Shown here: positions 57,127-64,000 of the stretch, piece after piece | Numbering within the stretch: the first letter of the stretch is position 1 | Layout of the letters: the number at the start of each line of letters is the position of its first letter | Assembly (NCBI RefSeq): GCF_020010925.1 | Contig: NZ_JAGJBZ010000003.1 | Coordinates: forward strand, 806,001 to 870,000 | DNA: 64,000 bases | Reading direction: 5' to 3' | DNA from: Streptomyces griseiscabiei | GTDB lineage: Bacteria > Actinomycetota > Actinomycetes > Streptomycetales > Streptomycetaceae | Position numbers and translations under genes: made by a program | The notes under the pieces: model-generated | Databases searched by the model: none | The model's input: only the letters and a program-made list of their open reading frames with translations | Told to the model about the DNA's origin: nothing

Positions 57127-58433
57127 GCCGGGGTCTCCCTCTGCCGTACGGGGTGGTCCTGGGCGGTCTCGGCGGCGCACGCCACCCGCAGCAGCGCCTC
57201 CTCCTCGCCGTGCCGGGCCACGAGTTGGAGGCCGACAGGGAGGCCGTCGGAGTCGAGGCCGGCCGGGATGCTCATGGCCGGGTGGCCGCTGAGGTTGAAC
57301 GCCCAGGTGAGTGCCGTGGAGTAGCGGTCGCCCGGCCCGTCGTGGCCGTGCGGGGCGTTGGGGGTGGTGGGGGTGAGGATCAGGTCGGCCCCGCCGAAGA
57401 GGACGGCCAGCCGCCGGTCGTTCTCGGCGCGGAGCCCCCCGGCCGCCCGCAGCGCCGCCGGGTCGGCGTCCGCCGCGCCGCGGAGGGTGAGCCAGGCCGG
57501 GGCCGGGTCCTCCAGCCGTACGGATGCGTCCCCGGACCGGTGTCCCGCGAGCCGTACGAGCCCGCTCTCCTCCAGGCGCAGCGCGGCGGCGTGGGCGATC
57601 GCGGCGGGCTCGGCGTCGGTGTCGGCGAAACCGAGGTCGGGTGACCACAGGGCGGTGGGCGGGAGCGGCGGTGGCGACACCGGTTCGGCCGGCGTCGGCG
57701 GTGCCCCGCTCACACAACGCCAGTACGCCGCCGCGTCCGAGGCGTGCCGGGCGAGGACGCCGGGGGCCGCGAGGCCGGTGCGGTCGGGGGAGGGCAGACG
57801 GCCGTTCGTGGTCTTCAGTCCGACGACACCGCACCACGCGGCCGGGATACGGACCGATCCGGCGCCGTCCGAGCCGGTCGCGAGCGGCACCAGACCCGCC
57901 GCCACCGCCGCCGCGGACCCGGCGGAGGAACCGCCCGGAGTCCGGTCGGCCCGCCAGGGATTGACGGTCCGGCCCCCGGCGCCGAGCCCCCAGGTCTGCC
58001 AGGGCGTACCGGGGCCCGGCACGGAGGTCGCCCCCACCGGGACACACCCGGCCGCGACCAGCGCCCGCGCCGCCGCCGTACGCGCCCCGCCCCGCCCCTT
58101 CACCCCGATCGGCACCCCGGCCAACGGCAGCCACTCACCGGCGGCGACCCGGGCGTCCACCTCCCCCGCCCACCGCGCCGCCTCCTCGGCCCACACCTCC
58201 GCGAACGCGCACAGCGTCGGCTCGGCCCGCTCGATCCGGGCGAGGGCCGCCGCGACGACATCGACGGCGCGGAATTCGCCCCCGCGCACACCGGCGGCGA
58301 TCCGCTCGGCGGAGAGGGACGGGAGGGCGCCGGGCCAAGGCGGGTCGAGGGACAGACAGGCGGGTGGGAAAACGGCGTCAGGGACGGTGTCCGACAGCGG
58401 TGAGCCGGAGGGGGGTGAGGTGTTCGGCTGCAT
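57123..58433 (-). CDS. Amidase-signature-family hydrolase
   Basis: A 436-residue amidase. The Ser-Ser-Lys triad can be placed: Lys in LAGVPIGVKG, the Gly/Ser motif TPGGSSAGSAAAVAAG, and the nucleophile Ser in TGSDGAGSVRIPA. Here GAGS replaces the commoner GGS(I/V)R pattern. Ala/Pro-rich inserts make the C-terminal half variable. The substrate is unknown. The gene is translationally coupled to the deleted NUDIX gene downstream. Confidence 0.85.
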   Translation of the reverse strand: MQPNTSPPSGSPLSDTVPDAVFPPACLSLDPPWPGALPSLSAERIAAGVRGGEFRAVDVVAAALARIERAEPTLCAFAEVWAEEAARWAGEVDARVAAGEWLPLAGVPIGVKGRGGARTAAARALVAAGCVPVGATSVPGPGTPWQTWGLGAGGRTVNPWRADRTPGGSSAGSAAAVAAGLVPLATGSDGAGSVRIPAAWCGVVGLKTTNGRLPSPDRTGLAAPGVLARHASDAAAYWRCVSGAPPTPAEPVSPPPLPPTALWSPDLGFADTDAEPAAIAHAAALRLEESGLVRLAGHRSGDASVRLEDPAPAWLTLRGAADADPAALRAAGGLRAENDRRLAVLFGGADLILTPTTPNAPHGHDGPGDRYSTALTWAFNLSGHPAMSIPAGLDSDGLPVGLQLVARHGEEEALLRVACAAETAQDHPVRQRETPA

Positions 58434-58533
58434 GGCCTTCTCAGGTCGGTGGGGTCGGCTGCGCCGGTCGGGATCGTGGGGACACGTCGAACCTGTCAGG
58501 TGTCCTTGCCTCGCTGAGGCACCTCGGACCCCT

Positions 58534-58714
58534 CCTAGGGCCTGTCTTCAAATTCCCGCCTGCCCCGCGACGCCATGCACGCACTCTCACCGCACCGGGC
58601 CCTGACCCGAGTACGTCCAGTACGCGGATCAGGGCCCGGCACGCCGAGAGCACGCACCTGACGCCGCGGGGCCGCCCTCCGGGCGACGGCGGGAATTTGA
58701 AGACAGGCCCTAGG
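58534..58714. mobile_element. MITE-like palindromic element with 27-bp terminal inverted repeats
   Basis: 58534-58560 and 58688-58714 are perfect 27-bp inverted repeats, with inner part GGCCTGTCTTCAAATTCCCG and CTAG at each end. The interior is also nearly symmetric: GGGCCCTGA at about 58598 pairs with TCAGGGCCC at about 58629, with GCACTCTC/GAGAGCAC further out, so the 181-bp element folds into one long hairpin. It has no ORF. Size, repeats and the CTAG ends fit a non-autonomous transposable element whose target could be CTAG or TA. It sits 100 bp upstream of the amidase start. Confidence 0.8.
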
Positions 58715-58814
58715 TGGCTCAGCGGCCCGGCGGCGGGTCCGACCCCTGCGTCAGCTTGACGGTGGCGGCAACCGACGGGAGGTCAGCGTCGTCGCGGGGG
58801 CGTGCGAGTGCTGC

Positions 58815-59339
58815 TCATGGGGTCCTTCCGGTCAGTCGGGCCAGTGCCGCGCTCTCCCGGGGCGGCGGGCCGGTGAGATCGCCGGTGCGCCAGGCGGGCA
58901 CCCAGGGCACGCGGTAGACGTCTATGACCGAACCGATCACCTTCGCGCGCTGCACCAGCTGCCGGGGCAGCCGGCCGGGCGCGTCCGCGACCAGCACGAT
59001 CGCGTCGAGGTCGAGCCCCGGCGGCGCGTCGCCCCGCCGGAAGATGTCCAGGGTGTGCGAGACCGCGTCGAGCCCGGCGGCGTGCGTCCGCCCGACCAGG
59101 AGCACCGACGCGGGGTCGCCCTGGTCCGGGCGCGGCCAGTTGCGGCCCGCGTCATGACCGCCGAAGACCTCGGCGAGGGTGGTCGCCCCGGCGCCGCCGT
59201 GCGTGGCGACCCAGGAGAACCGCCGCGCGCTCGCGGTCGCCCGGGGCGGCGGATCCTGCGGCCGTGCCTCCGGCTCCGTCACCGACCCCCGCACCCAGAT
59301 CTCCGGCCCGGCCGCCGTCTGTTCCGTCTCCGGCCGCAT
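58815..59339 (-). CDS. ParA-like-fold protein with lysine-less P-loop (DUF6668-like)
   Basis: A 174-residue protein. After a Pro/Glu/Arg-rich first 45 residues comes FSWVATHGGAGATTLAEVFG, shaped like the ParA/MinD deviant P-loop GGxGKTT but with Ala where the Lys should be. SVLLVGRTHAAGLDAV and LDAIVLVADAPGRLPRQL look like later strands of the same fold, then RVPWVPAWR. I believe it belongs to the Streptomyces group annotated DUF6668. Its role is unknown. ATG 59339 is chosen because the frame upstream is unlike protein. Confidence 0.7.
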   Translation of the reverse strand: MRPETEQTAAGPEIWVRGSVTEPEARPQDPPPRATASARRFSWVATHGGAGATTLAEVFGGHDAGRNWPRPDQGDPASVLLVGRTHAAGLDAVSHTLDIFRRGDAPPGLDLDAIVLVADAPGRLPRQLVQRAKVIGSVIDVYRVPWVPAWRTGDLTGPPPRESAALARLTGRTP

Positions 59340-60158
59340 CACCGCATCACCGCTCTCCGCATTCCCAGTTTCCGCCGTTGACCACAGCAGTCTTCCTGAG
59401 TCCGGTGCACCTGTCGTACGCGCCCACCCTTCGATCCTCACGGCCTGCGGCCGGCTGGGGAATCGGGACGTGAGCTCCTGCGACGAGCCTGTGACGCGCC
59501 GGTTACGCGCGGAACGCAGGGGAGCGGAGAGACTTGTACGACTGGACCCAAGTGGCAGGAACACGACCGAAGTTCGTCGCCGGATGTCGTCACCGAGCTT
59601 TGGGGCCTCGCCACTTCGACGCTGAGGGGAGCAGATGTCCAACGGGGGAGGGTCTGTCACGACCAGGGCTGTCGGCCCTGCGGGGCAGCCGTGATGACGC
59701 CGGTGGTGATGATGCTCGCGGTGAGCGGCGGCGGGGAGGCCGAGGAACCGGGCGCCGACGGCGCCGGGTCGGGCCGGAACCCGACCGTCGACACGGTCGA
59801 GGTCGGTCGGCGCGTTGCCCCGGCCGGCTCCACCGGCTGCTCGACAGGCTCCCACCCCCCACCTCGATGTGATGCGGGACGGCATCTACGTCAACCCGGC
59901 GCCATGGCTGGGGCCGCAGGGACGGCACGGGTGCCACGAACGACGTGGACGCCGAGACCGGCGAGGCGGGACACTCAGGTGAGGAGGGGAACGAGGGTGG
60001 ACACGAGGCGCGATGCGCACGGCGGACGCGGGATGTGTGACGGGCGTCATGCGCGTAACGAGCACGGCGGCCTGTACGGGTCCGGAACCGGAGTGGGTGT
60101 CCGAGCCGGTGGGTTCGGCAACGAGGCCCGGCGGGGGGCTCGGCGAACGGTCGTTGTG

Positions 60159-60368
60159 ATGTCGTCGACCGGCACCGGCCCGCAGGCCACGGTGTGCGTG
60201 CAGCTGGTGCGTTCGGGCAAGGGCGAGCCATGGCGGGTGGACGAGGTGCGTACGGTGGGGACAGTGGTGTCCTTGCCGGAGGGTTCCGGCAAGGACACCA
60301 CGGCATCACCCCGGACTGCTCCTGCTTCTCCCGCTTCTTCACCTTCTCCTTCTGCCCGACCCGAGTGA
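60159..60368 (+). CDS. Possible small protein of 69 residues
   Basis: The frame from ATG 60159 encodes GPQATVCVQLVRSGKGEPWR then VDEVRTVGTVVSL, which is protein-like, before a Ser/Pro/Ala-rich tail encoded across the 60265-60300 hairpin. It ends 7 bp before the TPR-like gene, which would suit a small upstream partner. No family was recognised and no ribosome-binding site is clear. Confidence 0.3.
   Translation: MSSTGTGPQATVCVQLVRSGKGEPWRVDEVRTVGTVVSLPEGSGKDTTASPRTAPASPASSPSPSARPE
60265..60300. terminator. Perfect 15-bp hairpin 75 bp before the TPR-like gene
   Basis: TGGTGTCCTTGCCGG (60265-60279) and its exact complement (60286-60300) flank the loop AGGGTT. This is a terminator-grade structure on the + transcript, placed where an attenuator for the 60376 gene would be. 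Confidence 0.65.
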
Positions 60369-60375
60369 GGGAACG

Positions 60376-62706
60376 ATGACTCGACTCAGCCGCGAACAGA
60401 AGCGGGAACTCAAGGAACTCAAGCGCGCGGGGCGTGCGTCGGCGGGGCTCACCCCGATCGACGTACGGGTCTCCGCCGAGGCCGGCGCGACGGTCGGCGG
60501 CGTGCCGGTGCCCCCGGCCGCCGGGGTGTCCTTCCAGGACGCCGCGCTCGACTACCTCCACCGCCTGGCCCTCGCCACCGGCCACCCTGTCCTCGCCACG
60601 ATCCATGACGAACGCATCGGCTACGTCGTCCCCCTCCGGATCCACGTCGACGGCTCCAGCCACTACGCCGGGGAGCCCGTACGGGTGGGCGAGCCGAGAG
60701 GCTTCGCGGGAGCGCCCGGGAGCGGCGCCGCGCCGGTGGGCAGGCACCCGGCCGTCGAGACGGGCGGCTATTCGGCCGCCGAGCCGCCGGCTTCCGCGCC
60801 GGGCCCGCGCCGTGACAGGTCCACCCATGTGCTGCGCTCGGTACCGGAGTCGGCCGCCGCGGGGCTGGAACTCCCGGACGAGCTCCCCGAGTCGAACCGA
60901 CCGACCACCTCGACGCCGCCCCAGCCGCAGGTTCAGCCGGAGCAGAGGTGGCAGGCCCAGGCCGAGCGGCAGCCGAAGCCGGAGCCCAGCACGATGAGGT
61001 TGGCGGCGGGGAAGCAGGCGCCCTCGGCGGAGCCGGTCGCTTCGACGCCGGAGCCGCCGCGGCCGAAGCGGGAGCCGAGCACGCTTCCGTTGACGGCGGC
61101 GAAGCAGGCGCCCGAAGCCGCGCACTCCTCCGAAGCCCCGCGCGCCTCCGAAGCCCCGCGCGCCTCCGAGCCCACCCACGCACCCGCGTCCACCCACGCA
61201 CCTGCATACGCGCCCGCACCCGCATCCGAGGCGACGCCGGACCACTTCTCGGCGGAGCCCGTACCCGCGCCCGTACCTGCTCCGGCAGCGAAGCGGGAAC
61301 CCCGGACGATGCCGCTCACTGCGGCGAAGGAGAAGAGGGACCAGTCGGCGGGATCGGCGCCGTCCCCGGGCGGGGTCGCGCCGTCCACGTTCGTGCTGCG
61401 CGCGGTGCCGGAGCCGACGGACGGGCCCTTGGCCCGGCCGCCCCGCACCCCGGGCCTCCCGCTGACCCTGCCGGGGGTACAGCTCGACCCGGACGCCGCC
61501 CCCTCGTCACCCGAGCCCGCTCACGACGACGCCCCGGCAGTTCCGGCCGGTACGGTCTCACCCCCGACAGGCGTGTTCGGCCCGGCCATGGGCCCCGAAC
61601 TGCCCCAGGCCCACACGGACTTCGAGCCCTGGCACCAGGACCGGGCCACCGGAGTTTCCGAGCCCTCGCCCGCGGCCCCGGCCTCCGTGGAGCCCCGGCC
61701 CTCTTCCTCGAGCCAGTCCCAGCCCCCGGCGCCCGCGCGGAACTCCGCCCACGCGCCCGGTTCCGAAGAGCCGGCCCCGGAGCAGGCGGCCACCGGCCAG
61801 GAACGGCACCCCTGGTTCCGGGGCCAGACCCCGGCCCACCCCGCTGCCCACACCCCGAACACCACGCCGTCCCCGGAGCGGCAGCACATCGCGGATCCGC
61901 AGCACGTCACTCCGGAGCCGGAATACGTCGCCCCGGAGCCGCAGGCCTGGCCCCCGCCCCCGGCGCCGGAGTCGGGCCCCGCCTCGCTGGAGCCCCAGCC
62001 CTGGCCGCCGACCCCGGCTCCGGCCCCGATGCCCGCCCAGGCGCCGCCCGCCGCTTCCGTCCCCGAGCCCGCGCCCCCCGTCCTGGCCCCTCCGGAGGAG
62101 TCCGCCACCGACGCCTACTCCGCTCCCGAGTGGAAGGTCCTGGAGGAGGACGACGCGCCGAAGCCCGCGCCGGTGCGGGAGTTCGACGCGGTCGCGGAGG
62201 CCGTGCTGGACACGGGCGCGGAGGACGACGGCACGGAGTCGCCGTTCGCGGAGTCCATGTCCCGTATCAACGAGGCGGTGAAGCTGGGCCGTATCCAGGA
62301 GGCCGCGGAGATGGCCGAGCAGACCGTCGCGCAGGCGACCGCGGCCCTCGGCCCGCAGCACCCCGAGGTCCTGAAGCTCCGCGAACTCACCGCCTACATC
62401 GCCTACTTGGCCGGTGACGCCCTGCGCTCCTTCCATCTCTCCCTCGACCTGGCCGGCCTCCGCCACCGGCTGCGCGACCAGCGGGCCGCGTACGGCAACA
62501 TCCAGAGCGCGGCGGCGGCCTGGCGCGCGGTCCGCGACCCGCTCCAGGGCCTGCACCTGGGCCGCGACCTGATCGCCGTCTGGACCGACCTGGCCGCCGA
62601 CGAGGGCCCCGCCGCCGACGACCTGGGGCAGCTGGAGAAGGCCCGTACCCGCATGACCCGCCTCACCGAACGGGCCCGGGCCCTCGACTCCAGCCCCTAC
62701 GCCTGA
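60376..62706 (+). CDS. Pro/Ala-rich protein with conserved N-terminal domain and TPR-like C-terminus
   Basis: A 776-residue protein. Residues 1-110 form a conserved domain (LSREQKRELKELKRAG, PIDVRVSAEAG, DYLHRLALATGHPVLATIHDE, IGYVVPLRIHVDGSSHYAG). Residues 110-590 are Pro/Ala/Glu-rich and carry at least five spaced copies of a short motif: STHVLRSVPE, STMRLAAGK, STLPLTAAK, RTMPLTAAK and STFVLRAVPE. The last 175 residues are helical repeats of TPR type (AAEMAEQTVAQATAALGPQHP, LRELTAYIAYLAGDALRSF). Function unknown. Divergent partner of the DUF6668-like gene; the two are probably linked in one system. Confidence 0.8.
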   Translation: MTRLSREQKRELKELKRAGRASAGLTPIDVRVSAEAGATVGGVPVPPAAGVSFQDAALDYLHRLALATGHPVLATIHDERIGYVVPLRIHVDGSSHYAGEPVRVGEPRGFAGAPGSGAAPVGRHPAVETGGYSAAEPPASAPGPRRDRSTHVLRSVPESAAAGLELPDELPESNRPTTSTPPQPQVQPEQRWQAQAERQPKPEPSTMRLAAGKQAPSAEPVASTPEPPRPKREPSTLPLTAAKQAPEAAHSSEAPRASEAPRASEPTHAPASTHAPAYAPAPASEATPDHFSAEPVPAPVPAPAAKREPRTMPLTAAKEKRDQSAGSAPSPGGVAPSTFVLRAVPEPTDGPLARPPRTPGLPLTLPGVQLDPDAAPSSPEPAHDDAPAVPAGTVSPPTGVFGPAMGPELPQAHTDFEPWHQDRATGVSEPSPAAPASVEPRPSSSSQSQPPAPARNSAHAPGSEEPAPEQAATGQERHPWFRGQTPAHPAAHTPNTTPSPERQHIADPQHVTPEPEYVAPEPQAWPPPPAPESGPASLEPQPWPPTPAPAPMPAQAPPAASVPEPAPPVLAPPEESATDAYSAPEWKVLEEDDAPKPAPVREFDAVAEAVLDTGAEDDGTESPFAESMSRINEAVKLGRIQEAAEMAEQTVAQATAALGPQHPEVLKLRELTAYIAYLAGDALRSFHLSLDLAGLRHRLRDQRAAYGNIQSAAAAWRAVRDPLQGLHLGRDLIAVWTDLAADEGPAADDLGQLEKARTRMTRLTERARALDSSPYA

Positions 62707-62716
62707 TGCGGCGGGC

Positions 62717-62812
62717 CTGAAGAGCAGGGGGCGCAGCCCCTGCTCTTCAGGGGCGCGGGGAACTGCGCGAGAACCCCCACGCACCCGCACCCGCACCCGC
62801 ACCCGCACCCGC
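62717..62812. repeat. Dispersed palindromic intergenic repeat, copy 2, with hexamer tail
   Basis: CTGAAGAGCAGGGG (62717-62730) and its exact complement (62737-62750) form a 14-bp stem with loop GCGCAG, followed by GGGGCGCGGGGAACTGCGCG and a CACCCGCACCC tail that continues as a CCGCAC hexamer run to 62812. The stem loop and tail match copy 1 at 421-500. Here it also serves as terminator between convergent genes. Confidence 0.8.
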
Positions 62813-62848
62813 CCACGTACAGAGCCTCCGACCCCTTACGCGCCCGCC

Positions 62849-63970
<1,122 letters not shown>

Positions 63971-64000
63971 TCAAGGGTGCTATTTGGCCAGCGGGGTTCG

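Larger units (their letters stand above)
59340..60375. other. 1-kb divergent region with no confident gene
   Basis: Both strands have open frames here, but their translations are mostly low-complexity Arg/Pro/Gly and look like shadow coding or decayed sequence. The best small candidate is on the plus strand at 60159-60368. The region includes the promoter of the DUF6668-like gene on the left and a strong hairpin on the right. Confidence 0.5.

Noticed and set aside
58534..62706. Integrated conjugative element around the DUF6668-like and TPR-like genes
   Set aside because: No integrase, relaxase, transfer ATPase, att-site duplication or tRNA was found in the visible part; only the MITE-like hairpin is mobile-looking.

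Overview
The window is high-GC DNA with GTG starts, four-base gene overlaps, futalosine-pathway menaquinone synthesis and a 14-gene nuo operon, and several proteins are of Streptomyces type. I read it as the chromosomal core of a Streptomyces or a very close relative. No tRNA, rRNA, CRISPR array, integrase or complete insertion sequence was seen.

Layout. 1-3.1 kb: the tail of a truncated gene, a prepilin peptidase, and mqnC with a degenerate amidohydrolase-like gene. 3.1-8.2 kb: a GH18-like lipoprotein divergent from a polysaccharide operon (small membrane protein, fused deacetylase/glycosyltransferase, acyltransferase) with a long, structured 5' leader. 8.3-13.5 kb: menG, a zinc-ribbon membrane protein, a PASTA protein, a GNAT enzyme and a geranylgeranyl-reductase-family flavoprotein. 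13.7-31.3 kb: an NlpC/P60 protein, then the complete nuoA-N operon for complex I behind a strong match to a Rex operator. 31.5-36.6 kb: a RecQ helicase and a MoxR-ATPase/VWA pair resembling RavA/ViaA. 37.3-44.4 kb: a six-gene minus-strand operon (GntR regulator, two-cluster ferredoxin, binding protein with a NosL-like tail, permease, ATPase, AprA-like flavoprotein fused to HEAT repeats). 44.7-49.8 kb: fumarylacetoacetase, an ATP-grasp/FAD-oxidoreductase pair and a HAD phosphatase. 49.9-52.4 kb: a LysM/transglycosylase gene behind a c-di-AMP (ydaO) riboswitch, and a long-chain polyprenyl diphosphate synthase. 52.7-58.4 kb: a LolA-like exported protein, an ABC-2 exporter, a flavodoxin-like reductase, an internally deleted NUDIX gene and an amidase. 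58.5-64 kb: a MITE-like palindrome, a gene with a lysine-less P-loop, a Pro-rich TPR-like protein and a secreted M28 aminopeptidase.

How the genes work together. The strongest theme is respiration: mqnC, menG, the polyprenyl synthase and the reductase-like flavoprotein can make and tailor menaquinone, and complex I uses it. The Rex site would tie nuo to the NADH/NAD+ ratio, and the RavA/ViaA-like pair lies 2.4 kb downstream of nuo. A second theme is the cell envelope: NlpC/P60, PASTA, LysM/transglycosylase under c-di-AMP control, and the extracellular polysaccharide operon. The least explained unit is the AprA/AprB-like redox and ABC-transport operon at 37.3-44.4 kb, which I consider the best candidate for an undescribed system.
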